Shown here piece after piece: positions 24,331 through 32,832 of a stretch of 64,000 nt of DNA. How positions within the stretch are numbered: position 1 is the first letter of the stretch; each line of letters opens with the position of its first letter. Source of the DNA: UBA4636 sp963650915. Its GTDB lineage: Bacteria > Bacillota > Clostridia > Christensenellales > Borkfalkiaceae. Where the stretch lies: contig CAVJMJ010000014.1 in assembly GCA_963650915.1 (NCBI GenBank), forward strand, positions 1 through 64,000, given 5' to 3'. The notes under the pieces were generated by a model. That model made no database searches. It had not been told where the DNA came from and saw nothing but the letters and a program-made list of their open reading frames with translations. A program made the translations under genes and the position numbers.

Positions 24331-25320
24331 ATGAAAAAAATATTGTCTTTGATTTTGGCTTTCGTCATGTCACTCGGAATAGCCGCTTTTTCGGGTTGCG
24401 TAAATAACGCTCAAAACGGCGAAAAAACGAAAATTACCTTTATCATGCCCGACGGTGCACCCGCACTTGCCGCATACGAACTTTTAAAAAACGTAGATAC
24501 TTTGGACGGGCATCCCGTGGAATATAAAATTCTTGCGGGGGCTTCGGAACTCGGCCCTATGCTTATAAAGGGCGAGGCGCAAGTTGCCGTTATGCCGTTA
24601 AACGTTGCCGCAAAGCTATATAACAACGACGTAGATTTAAAACTTTTGTCGGTTAATATTTTCGGCAACCTTTACACTATAGGTAAAACCGATTTGGTTA
24701 ATGGTGCGCAAGGGCTTTTAGGAAAGGTCGTTTTAAACATCGGTAGAGGCGGTACGCCCGACATTACCTTAAAACTTATACTCGACAAAAACAATTTGCC
24801 TTACGAAGAATCGGAAACGCCTGTCGAAGGCAAGGTCGCCATCCGCTATTGTCAGGATGCGTCCGAAGTTATTTCCTTGCTTAAAACGGATAGAGCCGAC
24901 TACGGCGTAGTGGGCGAACCGGCGGCGACCAAAGCGGTTTCGGCTATCGGCGGTAAGGTCGTAATCGACATGCAAAGCGTGTGGAACGACCTTGTGGGTG
25001 AAAACTCGTTTACGCAGGCAGGCGTAGTGGTATCCGGTGCCGTTTATAACGATAACGGGCTTATAGACGCACTTTTTGAAAAATTGACGAGCAATTTAAC
25101 CTATATATATCAAGATGCGGAAAACGTATCTAATACTCTTGCCGAAAACGGAAGTTCGTTAAAGGTCGGCTTTAACGAGGCGGTTTTAAACAGGTGTAAT
25201 CTTAAAAACGTTAAGGCGAAAACGATAAAAACTCAAATAGAATCATATTTTAACGCGGTAAAGGTTTACGACGCTACCTTTATCGGAGGGAAACTCCCCG
25301 AAGACGGATTTTATCTGTAA
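24331..25320 (+). CDS. ABC importer substrate-binding lipoprotein (NMT1/TauA type)
   Basis: 329 residues; lipoprotein signal peptide with lipobox AFSGC (Cys 23). The mature part has the NMT1/THI5-like two-lobe pattern: FIMPDGAPALAAYELL, LPLNVAAKLYNN-like strand, GRGGTPDITLKLIL and GVVGEPAATKAV. The family delivers thiamine precursors, sulfonates, nitrate or bicarbonate. No TPP riboswitch is visible upstream, so the substrate is open. A copy of the 17-bp word is in frame (encoding DNGLID, about residues 241-246). Permease and ATPase follow after 540 nt. Confidence 0.9.
   Translation: MKKILSLILAFVMSLGIAAFSGCVNNAQNGEKTKITFIMPDGAPALAAYELLKNVDTLDGHPVEYKILAGASELGPMLIKGEAQVAVMPLNVAAKLYNNDVDLKLLSVNIFGNLYTIGKTDLVNGAQGLLGKVVLNIGRGGTPDITLKLILDKNNLPYEESETPVEGKVAIRYCQDASEVISLLKTDRADYGVVGEPAATKAVSAIGGKVVIDMQSVWNDLVGENSFTQAGVVVSGAVYNDNGLIDALFEKLTSNLTYIYQDAENVSNTLAENGSSLKVGFNEAVLNRCNLKNVKAKTIKTQIESYFNAVKVYDATFIGGKLPEDGFYL
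25050..25066 (+). repeat. Dispersed 17-bp word, exact, inside CDS
   Basis: Within the substrate-binding protein gene; followed by ACGCACTTTTTGA, so the tail is kept too. Encodes DNGLIDALFE. Confidence 0.92.
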
Positions 25321-25474
25321 TTCTATCTTTAATTTTTCGAGCGTTTAATATGTACTCGGGCACTGAGTTTGCAATCGAATATTGATTTTTCGATCGGGCG
25401 TTGAGTTTGCACTTTAAATACGCCGTCAAGGGCGAAAAATCGAGTGAAAGAAAAAGTTGCGTAAGAAAAAAGCC

Positions 25475-25549
25475 GTGCGTAAGCATAAATAGGTGCGTGA
25501 GTATAAATAGGTGCGAGAGCATAAAAGCCGTGCGTTAAAATAAACGTGC
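25475..25549. repeat. 18-bp tandem repeat
   Basis: Units at 25475, 25493 and 25511 plus degenerate GTGCG starts at 25530 and 25546. Confidence 0.8.
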
Positions 25550-25576
25550 GGAAGGCTTTACTAAAAAACGAGAAAT

Positions 25577-25602
25577 GCGCCGACGATAATTATCGTCGGC
25601 GC
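25577..25602. other. Perfect 26-bp palindrome
   Basis: GCGCCGACGATAA followed directly by its reverse complement, with no loop, in an otherwise A-rich gap. It could be an RNA-processing or stabilising hairpin, an operator, or a bare palindrome. Confidence 0.9.
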
Positions 25603-25862
25603 GAAATAATATAATCACCAAAAAAGAAAAGCATAAAAAGCAAAACATAAACTGCAAAAACAAAAGCACAAAATATAAAGCACAGAAGCAAAAGAAACAC
25701 AAAAAACGAAGCACAAAAGCAAAAAGCGACTTCAAAACCATAAAACAAAAAAACAAGAAATAAACTAAACCACAAAAACAAACAAATAAAAAAACAAGAA
25801 ATAAACCAAATTACAAAAACTAAAATAAAAAAATACAAAAATAAAGAGCAAGCCTTGTAAAA

Positions 25863-26630
25863 ATGAAAGTGTTTAAGAAATTTTGCCCGCTTATCACGAT
25901 TGCGCTACTTATTGCAATCTGGTATATTTTGGCGGCAATCGTAAATATGAAACTTATCATGCCGAGTCCTTACGACACGCTTATAGAAATGTTAAACGTG
26001 CTAAGTAGCGGTAAATTTTACCTTGCTCTTTTAGGCAGTGCCGTACGCACCGTAGTAAGTTTTGCGATATCTTTCCTTTTGGCTGTCGTGTTTGCGCTTT
26101 TATCGAGCGCATCTTCGGTTTTTGAAAGGCTTTTTTATCCCCTTATAGTTATAGTTAGGGCGACGCCTACTATGAGCGTTATATTTTTGTGCCTTATATG
26201 GTTTAGTTCCAAAATTAGTCCCGTAATCGTTTCGGTAACGATAATTATGCCCACGCTTTATAGTGCGGTAACTTCGGCAATAAAGTCGTGCGACGATAAA
26301 ATAATAGAAATGTCTGAAATTTACCGAGTTCCGCGCCGAGTAACCGTTAAAAAATATTACCTTCCGTATATAACGCAAACCATTTTCGACGATACGGTGT
26401 CTTCTTTATCGCTAAACGTAAAACTCGTGGTGGCGGCGGAAGCACTCGCTCAAACGTCAAAGGGGCTGGGCGTACTTATGCAAGTAGCAAAACTGAATTT
26501 GGAAACCGCAACCCTTTTTGCCTATACCGTAGGCGCGGTAATTTTAAGTTTTTTGTTTGAACTTTTGTTGAAAGCGATAAGACTCGTAATAAAGGAGATA
26601 AAGCATGCCAAAACTAATAGAAATCACTAA
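25863..26630 (+). CDS. ABC importer permease (SsuC/TauC/ThiX type)
   Basis: 255 residues, about six hydrophobic helices, with the EAA-like cytoplasmic loop ...EMSEIYRVPRRVTVKKYYLPYI typical of binding-protein-dependent permeases (BPD_transp_1). It starts at ATG 25863 without an obvious SD, after an A-rich spacer. The coding end overlaps the ATPase gene by 26 nt. Works with the lipoprotein at 24331 and the ATPase at 26605 as one importer. Confidence 0.92.
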   Translation: MKVFKKFCPLITIALLIAIWYILAAIVNMKLIMPSPYDTLIEMLNVLSSGKFYLALLGSAVRTVVSFAISFLLAVVFALLSSASSVFERLFYPLIVIVRATPTMSVIFLCLIWFSSKISPVIVSVTIIMPTLYSAVTSAIKSCDDKIIEMSEIYRVPRRVTVKKYYLPYITQTIFDDTVSSLSLNVKLVVAAEALAQTSKGLGVLMQVAKLNLETATLFAYTVGAVILSFLFELLLKAIRLVIKEIKHAKTNRNH

Positions 26631-27306
26631 AAAGTGGGGCGATAGGTCGATTTTCGAAGGTTTTTCATATGAGTTTAAGCCTCAAAAAACTACCGTTATA
26701 TTAGGTAAATCAGGCGTAGGAAAGACGACTTTATTGTCGATAATCGCAAAGTTAACGCCTTTTAGCGGAGAGGTTATAGGCTTCGGAAAAATCGGCTACG
26801 TTTTTCAAACGCCGAGGCTTATTCCTTTTATGACGGTCATGGAAAATTTAGAGTATGCATTGTCTTCGGTTTACGATAAAGCGACTTGTGACGAAAAAGC
26901 CGACGAACTTTTAACTTTTGCCGATATGGCTTTTTTAAAGGACAAACCCGCAAAAAGCCTTTCGGGAGGGGAATCTCAACGGGTAAATTTGATTCGTGCC
27001 TTTTTATATCCATCGGACATCATCTTGTGTGACGAGCCGTTTTCGTCGCTCGACATCGGCTTAAAAATGAAGATAATCGGCTTATACGCGGACTTATGCA
27101 ATAAAAATCCGATTACTTCCGTTCTCGTAACGCACGATATCGACGAGGCTTTGTATCTTGCCGACGAAATTTTATATCTGTCGGATGACGGCTATAAAAA
27201 ATTTACGATTGAAACGAAAAAGGAAGACAGAAAATACGGCTACGAAGAAAACAACGAATTAAGGGCAAAACTTTACGATTTGTTTTTGCAAAAATCCATG
27301 GTATAA
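26605..27306 (+). CDS. ABC importer ATPase (SsuB/TauB type)
   Basis: 233 residues. Walker A GKSGVGKTT near residue 35, Q-loop YVFQTPRL, signature LSGGESQRVNL near 119, Walker B DIILCDEPFSSLD near 136-148, and H-loop VLVTHDIDEAL. It energises the permease encoded upstream, whose 3' end it overlaps (SD AAGGAGAT). A diverged copy of the dispersed word (AGATAATCGGCTTATAC plus GCGGACTTA, 27070 onward) encodes KIIGLYADL. Confidence 0.95.
   Translation: MPKLIEITKKWGDRSIFEGFSYEFKPQKTTVILGKSGVGKTTLLSIIAKLTPFSGEVIGFGKIGYVFQTPRLIPFMTVMENLEYALSSVYDKATCDEKADELLTFADMAFLKDKPAKSLSGGESQRVNLIRAFLYPSDIILCDEPFSSLDIGLKMKIIGLYADLCNKNPITSVLVTHDIDEALYLADEILYLSDDGYKKFTIETKKEDRKYGYEENNELRAKLYDLFLQKSMV
27070..27086 (+). 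repeat. Dispersed word, diverged copy inside CDS
   Basis: AGATAATCGGCTTATAC: two mismatches to the CGATAATCGGCTTATAG variant, with the tail GCGGACTTA. Confidence 0.6.
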
Positions 27307-27308
27307 AC

Positions 27309-27334
27309 GGTAAATTATAAGGCAATAATTTACC
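27309..27334 (+). terminator. Hairpin after ABC operon
   Basis: GGTAAATTAT, loop AAGGCA, ATAATTTACC: a perfect 10-bp stem just after the ATPase stop. No T-run follows, so termination is uncertain. Confidence 0.55.
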
Positions 27335-27338
27335 CGTA

Positions 27339-27387
27339 AGCGGACGATATAATTTTATTTTACATAAAATATAAGGGACGGTCCGCT
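27339..27387 (+). promoter_or_regulatory. Long inverted repeat at mazF 5' end
   Basis: AGCGGAC (27339-27345) and GTCCGCT (27381-27387) bracket TATAATTTTAT/ATAAAATATA arms, giving a large imperfect hairpin that ends at the mazF SD. It contains a TATAAT-like -10. It is an operator or translation-blocking candidate. Confidence 0.55.
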
Positions 27388-27397
27388 ATGAGGTGCC

Positions 27398-27757
27398 ATG
27401 ATAAAAAGAGGAGAATTATACTACGCGGATTTAAGTCCGAATTTCGGTAGCGAACAAGGGGGGATACGTCCCGTTTTGGTCGTTCAAAACGACGTCGGAA
27501 ACAAATACAGCCCTACCGTTATCGCCGTCGCTATTACGAGTAAACTTTGCAAGGCAAGATTGCCGACTCACATAGAAATTTCCGCAAGCGATTACGGACT
27601 CAGCAAAGATTCGGTCATCTTATTGGAACAAATCCGCACTATAGACAAACGCCGATTGAAAGAAAGAATAGGCGAACTCGACACTTCCGTCATGCGCCGA
27701 GTGAACGACGGTTTAAAAATAAGCCTCGGCGTCGGCGGAGCCTTTGAAAACAGATAG
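27398..27757 (+). CDS. mazF: MazF/EndoA-type endoribonuclease toxin
   Basis: 119 residues, full PemK/MazF fold: MIKRGELYYADLSPNFGSEQGGIRPVLVVQND with the conserved R and the GSEQGG loop, AITSK, and LEQIRTIDKRRL. Homologues cleave mRNA at short motifs. Unlike typical loci there is no mazE/ndoAI antitoxin frame upstream; only a long inverted repeat separates it from an ABC gene, and it has its own terminator. Either the antitoxin is elsewhere or this is a housekeeping orphan, as seen in several clostridia. Confidence 0.93.
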   Translation: MIKRGELYYADLSPNFGSEQGGIRPVLVVQNDVGNKYSPTVIAVAITSKLCKARLPTHIEISASDYGLSKDSVILLEQIRTIDKRRLKERIGELDTSVMRRVNDGLKISLGVGGAFENR

Positions 27758-27789
27758 TTTTTATATCTGTAATTTTAAAATCGAATACT

Positions 27790-27819
27790 TCCGACGTAAG
27801 TTTTTTGCGTCGGATTTTT
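27790..27819 (+). terminator. Terminator of mazF
   Basis: TCCGACG (27790-27796) and CGTCGGA (27808-27814), then TTTTT. Confidence 0.82.
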
Positions 27820-27933
27820 CTTTTTCTAATAAACTTTAAAGAGAAATTTGCCGTTTTTTAATAAAAAATTACCGTCTTTTGATACCGCTAATTTTATCGT
27901 AAGGCTAAAAAACGAAAAAATGTTATAAAACCC

Positions 27934-27962
27934 TTTATTTTTGGAGTGTGATATGATATAAT
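27934..27962 (+). promoter_or_regulatory. Extended -10 promoter
   Basis: TATAAT (27957-27962) with an upstream TGA giving an extended -10; weak -35 TTTATT 17 bp upstream. It leaves a 5' UTR of about 95 nt before the gene at 28061. Confidence 0.6.
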
Positions 27963-28060
27963 TTACTAAAAATAAGTTGAAAAAGGCAACTTAGTTTTAA
28001 AAAAACAGATATTTCATTTTTTGTTTGCCGAAAATTCGGCTTACGACAAGGAGGTTTATT

Positions 28061-28579
28061 ATGTTAAACAGTACCAAAGGAAAAATAAAAATGACAAAAA
28101 CGGCGCTTTTGTCGCAAATCATAACCCTTTTTGTGGCACTCGTCGTTTTTTTGGTCGTTCAACTTGCGGTCGGCAAAGAAACTTTAGGCTTTGCGCCCGT
28201 ATGGATGTTGTTTATAGTTTATTTTTTAGGCACTTTTGCCTTTGCTCTTCCCGTGGGGATATTAAAAAAATCCGCGCTTGCAATAGTAGCAGGCGGAATT
28301 TCCGGCGTTTTAGGGCTTGAAATTTTGCTTTTCTGCGTAGCCGATATTAAATTCTGGTATGTGTGGATAGTAATCGGTTTAGTGCTTTTGATTCTCGTTT
28401 TCGTACTTACTTTCTTCTTAAAAAGCGATACGCTTACGGTGGAATTCGACAATCAACCCGACTCCGGCAGAAAAACTTACGCCGAAAGAAAAGCAGAAAA
28501 GAAAAACGAACCTAAAAAAGAGGAAAAACCTTTACCCGAAATCAAGTCCTTTAAAGACGAAAACGGTAAACAAATCTAA
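28061..28579 (+). CDS. Membrane protein with charged C-terminal tail
   Basis: 172 residues from the ATG at 28061 (AAGGAGG SD; an upstream in-frame start at 28025 has none). Four hydrophobic helices (about 18-38, 46-66, 70-90, 95-120) and a highly charged tail (KTYAERKAEKKNEPKKEEK). No family recognised. A word copy lies 24 nt after the stop. Confidence 0.78.
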   Translation: MLNSTKGKIKMTKTALLSQIITLFVALVVFLVVQLAVGKETLGFAPVWMLFIVYFLGTFAFALPVGILKKSALAIVAGGISGVLGLEILLFCVADIKFWYVWIVIGLVLLILVFVLTFFLKSDTLTVEFDNQPDSGRKTYAERKAEKKNEPKKEEKPLPEIKSFKDENGKQI

Positions 28580-28602
28580 GACGAAAACGATAAAAAGTCT
28601 GC

Positions 28603-28619
28603 CTATAAGCCCGTTATCG
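28603..28619 (-). repeat. Dispersed 17-bp word, exact
   Basis: Minus strand; followed by GCAGACTTTTTATC. Confidence 0.92.
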
Positions 28620-28702
28620 ATTGTTTTCGGCAATTTATACCGCTTATAAAATGGCTAAAATTCAGTTTTTAAAAATTCAAAAAACAAAAAGAACTTAACG
28701 AC

Positions 28703-30145
28703 ATGAGAAATTTAACTTTATTAACCGATTTTTACGAACTTACGATGATGAACGGATACTTCGAAAAGGGTAAGAATCACGAAATTGCCGTTTTCGACGT
28801 GTTTTTTCGTCAAAACCAATATATAACTTACTCGATTGCGGCGGGCTTGGAACAAGTCGTCGAATACCTTGAAAATCTTCACTTCACCGACGACGACATA
28901 GGCTACTTAAGAAGCCTTAACACCTTTTCCGAAGACTTTTTGAAGTATCTCGAAAACTTCTGTTTTACGGGTGATTTGTATTCAGTGCCCGAAGGAACTT
29001 TCGTTTTTCCCGGGGAACCTATTTTAACCATACACGCCAACATTTTGGAAGCCCAACTCGTAGAAGCCGCCATTTTGAACATGGTAAATCATCAAACCCT
29101 TATTGCCACTAAGGCTGCAAAAGTTTGCGCCGCCGCACGCGGAGATAAGGTTATGGAATTCGGTTTAAGGCGTGCGCAAGGTCCGGACGCAGGTATTTAC
29201 GGCGCAAGGGCGGCTATAATCGGCGGTTGCGCACTTACGTCAAACGTTTTGACGGGCAAAATGTTCGACGTACCCGTTTCGGGTACACAGGCACACAGTT
29301 GGATTATGGATTTTCCTTCCGAACTCGAAGCCTTCCGCGCCTATGCAGACGTTTATCCCGACGGCGCAATGTTTTTGGTTGACACTTACGACACTTTGTC
29401 GAGCGGTGTGCCTAACGCCATAAAAGTTTTCGACGAACTCGTCAAAAAGGGACATAAGCCCGTCGGTATCAGAATCGACAGCGGTGACTTGGCTTATTTA
29501 ACAAAGCAGGCAAGAAAAATGCTTGACGAAGCGGGTTACGAATATACTCAAATATGCGCTTCGGGCGATTTGGACGAAAGACTTATAGCATCCCTTAAAA
29601 ACCAAGGCGCGCGCATCGATACTTGGGGGGTAGGCACTAAACTTATCACGAGTGCCGATATGCCCGCACTCGGCGGTGTTTATAAACTTTCCGCAATAAA
29701 GCACGGCGACGAATATATTCCTAAAATCAAATTGTCCAACAACAGTGCGAAAATCACCAACCCCGGGTTCAAAACCCTATACAGAGTTTACGATAAAGAC
29801 GGTATGGCTTTTGCCGACCTTATAGCCCTTAAATCGGACAAGTTCGATGTTAAAAAGCCTTTGACGCTTACCCACCCCGTCGAAAAATGGAAGCAAACTA
29901 CCTTTAACGCGGGTGAGTACACCTTGCGTGAGTTAAGCGTAAAAATCATGGAAAACGGCAAACGTATAATAAAAATGCCGACGCTCAAACAAATTTGCGC
30001 TTACTGCCAAAGCGAAAAACAAACTTTTTGGGACGAGTATAAGCGTATAGACAATCCGCACATTTATAAAGTCGATTTGTCGGACTCGCTCATGTCCCTT
30101 AAAGAGGGTATGATAGAAGAAATTCGTTCTAAAAAGACATGCTGA
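28703..30145 (+). CDS. pncB: Nicotinate phosphoribosyltransferase
   Basis: Converts nicotinate + PRPP to nicotinate mononucleotide (Preiss-Handler NAD salvage). 480 residues, the longer Gram-positive class. Recognisable: LLTDFYELTMMNGYF at the N-terminus, EFGLRRAQGPDAG near 153, GTQAHSWIMDFPSELEAF near 194, VDTYDT near 225, GIRIDSGDLAYL near 255 and WGVGTKL near 311. There is only a weak SD. The last codons overlap the next gene. Confidence 0.95.
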   Translation: MRNLTLLTDFYELTMMNGYFEKGKNHEIAVFDVFFRQNQYITYSIAAGLEQVVEYLENLHFTDDDIGYLRSLNTFSEDFLKYLENFCFTGDLYSVPEGTFVFPGEPILTIHANILEAQLVEAAILNMVNHQTLIATKAAKVCAAARGDKVMEFGLRRAQGPDAGIYGARAAIIGGCALTSNVLTGKMFDVPVSGTQAHSWIMDFPSELEAFRAYADVYPDGAMFLVDTYDTLSSGVPNAIKVFDELVKKGHKPVGIRIDSGDLAYLTKQARKMLDEAGYEYTQICASGDLDERLIASLKNQGARIDTWGVGTKLITSADMPALGGVYKLSAIKHGDEYIPKIKLSNNSAKITNPGFKTLYRVYDKDGMAFADLIALKSDKFDVKKPLTLTHPVEKWKQTTFNAGEYTLRELSVKIMENGKRIIKMPTLKQICAYCQSEKQTFWDEYKRIDNPHIYKVDLSDSLMSLKEGMIEEIRSKKTC

Positions 30146-30900
30146 AAAAAACTTTGTCGGGCGAAGAAAACTTGCCTTATAATAAAGCGAATGGCGGACT
30201 TGAAAAAAGCGAAAGCAACACTCGCTATAAAACCGCCGAAAACAAAAATACCGAAAACAAAAACGCCTCGGGCGGCTACCAAAATACCGAAAACGTAACT
30301 GCCGAAAAGGAAAATGCCTCGGACAAAAATGCCGCCGACGAAAACGCCTTAGGCGGTTACGAAAGCGAAAACGAGCGTTGCGACAACTGCATTTTGTGGG
30401 ACGAAATCGATAGTTTAAAGGAAGAAATTTTAAGAAAAACGGAAGAACTGCGTCTTATAACTTGCGAACTCGACGAGTACAAAGGCACCGAGGAAAAGTC
30501 AAAAAAACGTCTTCGACAAAGTGCGGAGGAAGCCGACAGATTAAACAAGAAAGCGCAGTACGAATACCTTACCGAATTAAAAACGATAAGGCTTATTTCG
30601 GACAAGATAAGAAGTGTTTTTTCAAACGAACTTTCCCAAGAAAAATCGGCGATAACGGGCTTATTGACCGACTTATTGAAAGAAGTCGATACCGACGGAT
30701 ATTTATATAAGGCAAAAGACACGGCTTTATCGATAGAGGATAAGTTGACGCCGAAATTAAGTTTAAGTAGCGAACAAAGCGACGATTACGAGGATAGCGA
30801 CTTTGATTTGGACGAAGCGATAAATCCGAAAGAGAGTCTCGACCTTAAATCGCTTTTAAACGAGTTGGGCGTTTTCGGCAGTAATGAAAAAGAGGATTAA
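30139..30900 (+). CDS. Asn/Lys-rich coiled-coil protein, unknown function
   Basis: 253 residues, overlapping pncB by 7 nt and ending just before lspA. The N-terminal ~75 residues are low-complexity with repeated TENKNASGGYQNTEN-like segments. A CDNC motif precedes a predicted coiled coil (about 88-160, LWDEIDSLKEEILRKTEELRL). The C-terminus is acidic. It may be a co-chaperone-like or cell-envelope scaffold protein, but nothing decides. A copy of the dispersed word is in frame (encoding AITGLLTDLL). Confidence 0.72.
   Translation: MLKKTLSGEENLPYNKANGGLEKSESNTRYKTAENKNTENKNASGGYQNTENVTAEKENASDKNAADENALGGYESENERCDNCILWDEIDSLKEEILRKTEELRLITCELDEYKGTEEKSKKRLRQSAEEADRLNKKAQYEYLTELKTIRLISDKIRSVFSNELSQEKSAITGLLTDLLKEVDTDGYLYKAKDTALSIEDKLTPKLSLSSEQSDDYEDSDFDLDEAINPKESLDLKSLLNELGVFGSNEKED
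30650..30666 (+). repeat. Dispersed word, one mismatch, inside CDS
   Basis: CGATAACGGGCTTATTG followed by ACCGACTTATT; the same TTATTG variant and tail as the copy at 32281. Confidence 0.85.
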
Positions 30901-30901
30901 A

Positions 30902-31375
30902 ATGATTTACGCAATATTATTTTTCGTCGTGGTTTTAGCCGATCAGTTAACTAAAACCATAGTTGACATGAACAATTGTCGAATACCCGTTATACCGAAT
31001 TTGTTCTATATAGCCAACACGAGAAACTCGGGGGCGGCTTTCGGAATGATGGCGGACGAACCTTTTGCCATGGCACTTTTTTACACGCTTACGGCGGTAT
31101 CGCTCATTGCGCTTTCGGTGTACATGATACTAAAAAAACGTGACAGTAAATGGCTTGATTTTTCCCTTACTTTTATAGCGTCGGGCGCAGTCGGAAACTT
31201 TATCGACAGAATAGCCTTTAAAGAAGTTCGAGATTTTTTATACGTTACCTTCTTTGCAAACTTTAACGTTGCCGACATCGCCGTTTCGGTCGGCGGGGTA
31301 ATGCTCGTTATTTACTTTTTGTTTTTAGATAAAGACGCCGTTTTTAAATCCAAAAAAGGGAAGGATTTAAAATGA
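30902..31375 (+). CDS. lspA: Lipoprotein signal peptidase
   Basis: Membrane aspartyl protease that removes signal peptides from prolipoproteins, such as the five or so encoded in this window. 157 residues from ATG 30902, which has AAGAGG seven bases upstream; the ATG at 30884 lacks an SD. Four helices. Conserved NTRNSGAAFG near 39, catalytic Asp in GNFIDR near 102 and the second in NVADIAV near 123. Overlaps rluD by ATGA. Confidence 0.95.
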   Translation: MIYAILFFVVVLADQLTKTIVDMNNCRIPVIPNLFYIANTRNSGAAFGMMADEPFAMALFYTLTAVSLIALSVYMILKKRDSKWLDFSLTFIASGAVGNFIDRIAFKEVRDFLYVTFFANFNVADIAVSVGGVMLVIYFLFLDKDAVFKSKKGKDLK

Positions 31376-32277
31376 CGGAAAAATTATTCACTGCCGCTTG
31401 TGACTATAAGCGGCTCGATTTATTTTTGGCGGAAAATACCGAATATTCCCGTTCGCACGTTAAAAAACTGATTGACGGCGGAAATGTGAAACTAAACGGC
31501 AAGCCTTGCAAAAGCGGTTCTGCGATAAAAGCGGGCGATAATGTCACGGTTTACGAACCCGAACCCATAAAACTCGACTTAACCCCTCAGGATATCCCCA
31601 TAGACATAATTTATCAGGACGACGATATAGCCGTAATAAACAAACAACAGGGGCTTACCGTTCATTCGGGTGGCGGAACCAACGGCGGAACCCTCGTAAA
31701 CGCACTACTATACAGGTTGGATAAACTGAGCGGTATAAACGGCGTTATAAGACCGGGGATAGTGCATAGAATCGACAAAGACACCTCCGGGCTTTTAGTC
31801 GTCGCAAAAAACGACGCGGCACATATAAACTTGGCAAAACAAATACAAAACAAAACGGCTAAGCGCATTTATCTTGCCCTGTTAGAAGGCGTGGTAAAGC
31901 CCGATAACGGGCTTATAGACACCTTTATCAAGCGAAGCGACAAGGATAGAAAACTTATGGCGGTATCAAAAAGCGACGGAAGAAGAGCGGTTACCGAGTT
32001 TAAAGTTTTAAAGCGTTACGAAGGTTTTACTTTGTGCGAGTTTTCTTTGAAAACGGGAAGAACCCACCAGATAAGAGTGCATTCCAAATACATGGGTCAC
32101 CCCGTGGTAGGAGATAAATCTTACGGCTACAAAAAACAGAAATTTGAATTAAACGGGCAACTTTTGCACGCCTATAAACTAATACTCAAACATCCCAAAA
32201 CGGGCGAAACCATGGAATTTACCGCTCCGCTTCCCGATTATTTTGAAAACGTTTTATCTAAGCTGAAAGAAATTTAA
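31372..32277 (+). CDS. rluD: 23S rRNA pseudouridine synthase, RluD family
   Basis: 301 residues. An N-terminal S4 RNA-binding domain (RLDLFLAENTEYSRSHVKKLI, about 14-60) precedes the pseudouridine synthase domain with catalytic motif GIVHRIDKDTSGLLVVAKN near residue 130. The lspA-rluD pairing is standard in Firmicutes. Residues PDNGLIDTFI fill the place of the usual xDGTIDAPI motif and are encoded by an exact copy of the 17-bp dispersed word. Confidence 0.95.
   Translation: MTEKLFTAACDYKRLDLFLAENTEYSRSHVKKLIDGGNVKLNGKPCKSGSAIKAGDNVTVYEPEPIKLDLTPQDIPIDIIYQDDDIAVINKQQGLTVHSGGGTNGGTLVNALLYRLDKLSGINGVIRPGIVHRIDKDTSGLLVVAKNDAAHINLAKQIQNKTAKRIYLALLEGVVKPDNGLIDTFIKRSDKDRKLMAVSKSDGRRAVTEFKVLKRYEGFTLCEFSLKTGRTHQIRVHSKYMGHPVVGDKSYGYKKQKFELNGQLLHAYKLILKHPKTGETMEFTAPLPDYFENVLSKLKEI
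31902..31918 (+). repeat. Dispersed 17-bp word, exact, inside rluD
   Basis: Encodes DNGLID at a conserved family position; flanks AAAGCC and ACACCTTTATC. Confidence 0.92.
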
Positions 32278-32280
32278 GGG

Positions 32281-32297
32281 CGATAACGGGCTTATTG
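32281..32297 (+). repeat. Dispersed word, one mismatch
   Basis: CGATAACGGGCTTATTG plus ACCGACTTTTTAT, directly after the rluD stop codon. Confidence 0.88.
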
Positions 32298-32608
32298 ACC
32301 GACTTTTTATATAAAAATGGCGATTAACTTATAATGCGGTAAGTTTTATAATGCCGTTGATATTCTAAGAAAAATACGATACAAACAAGCCCTCACAAAA
32401 CGCCCTTGGGTGAGAAAAAACCGGCAAAAAATCTCTTACCTAAAACTTCAATAAAAATCGCTAAACGGCATATACTAAGACAAAACGAAAAGCCGAAAAT
32501 AAAAGGACGCAAAGCACCTAAAAATGCGACGAAAGTCGGCGAAAATAACGGGAAAATAGCGAAAAATAACAGAAAAATAACAGAAAAATAACAGAAAAAT
32601 AACGAAAA

Positions 32609-32630
32609 AAGGCGACGAAAACGTCGCCTT
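32609..32630 (-). terminator. Intrinsic terminator
   Basis: AAGGCGACG, loop AAAA, CGTCGCCTT; T-rich continuation is on the minus strand, so it should end a leftward transcript from the small gene at 32658-32832. Confidence 0.8.
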
Positions 32631-32657
32631 AAAATCAGTCGTTATAAAATTGTTCGA

Positions 32658-32832
32658 TTATAAATCGTCTGCGTCTTGAACGGGTATTTCATCGTTATAA
32701 AAAGCGTTACCCGTGTAGCTTCCGAAATAATCGTATCTCGACTCGAAGTTACTTACAACTTTTGGTTTTGGTGTCTTGACCGCTTTTAGAGCAACCTTTT
32801 GAACAATTTTTACTTTCTTTTTGTTTTCTCAT
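32658..32832 (-). pseudogene. Probable frameshifted small gene
   Basis: On the minus strand an ATG (32830-32832) opens MRKQKESKN in one frame. An overlapping frame encodes KVKIVQKVALKAVKTPK...SRYDYFGSYTGN...DEIPVQDADDL and stops at 32658, just before a minus-strand terminator. The second frame has no ATG, GTG or TTG start. One base lost in the A-rich start region would join them into a 57-residue protein. AGGAGG lies 27 nt upstream, followed by a CCCG/CGGG hairpin. It may be a true small conserved protein with a sequencing or natural frameshift. Confidence 0.5.

Larger units (their letters stand above)
25321..25862. other. Long gap inside ABC operon
   Basis: 541 bases between substrate-binding and permease genes. 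Contains 18-bp repeats GTGCGTRAGYATAAATAG (25475-25549), a perfect 26-bp palindrome (25577-25602) and an A-rich tract (25603-25862) with AAAACAAGAAATAAACYAAA repeated. No gene; frames on the minus strand there are all Phe/Leu/Val artefacts of the A-run. Confidence 0.65.
32278..32657. other. Non-coding stretch after rluD
   Basis: Begins with a word copy 4 nt after the rluD stop, then a featureless A-rich part, 11-bp AGAAAAATAAC repeats (about 32563-32603) and a terminator (32609-32630). The plus-strand open frame 32406-32591 is repeat-derived. Confidence 0.6.

Noticed and set aside
25535..25838. Two overlapping minus-strand ORFs rich in Phe and Leu
   Set aside because: Product of the A-rich tract; no SD and no credible helix pattern beyond composition.
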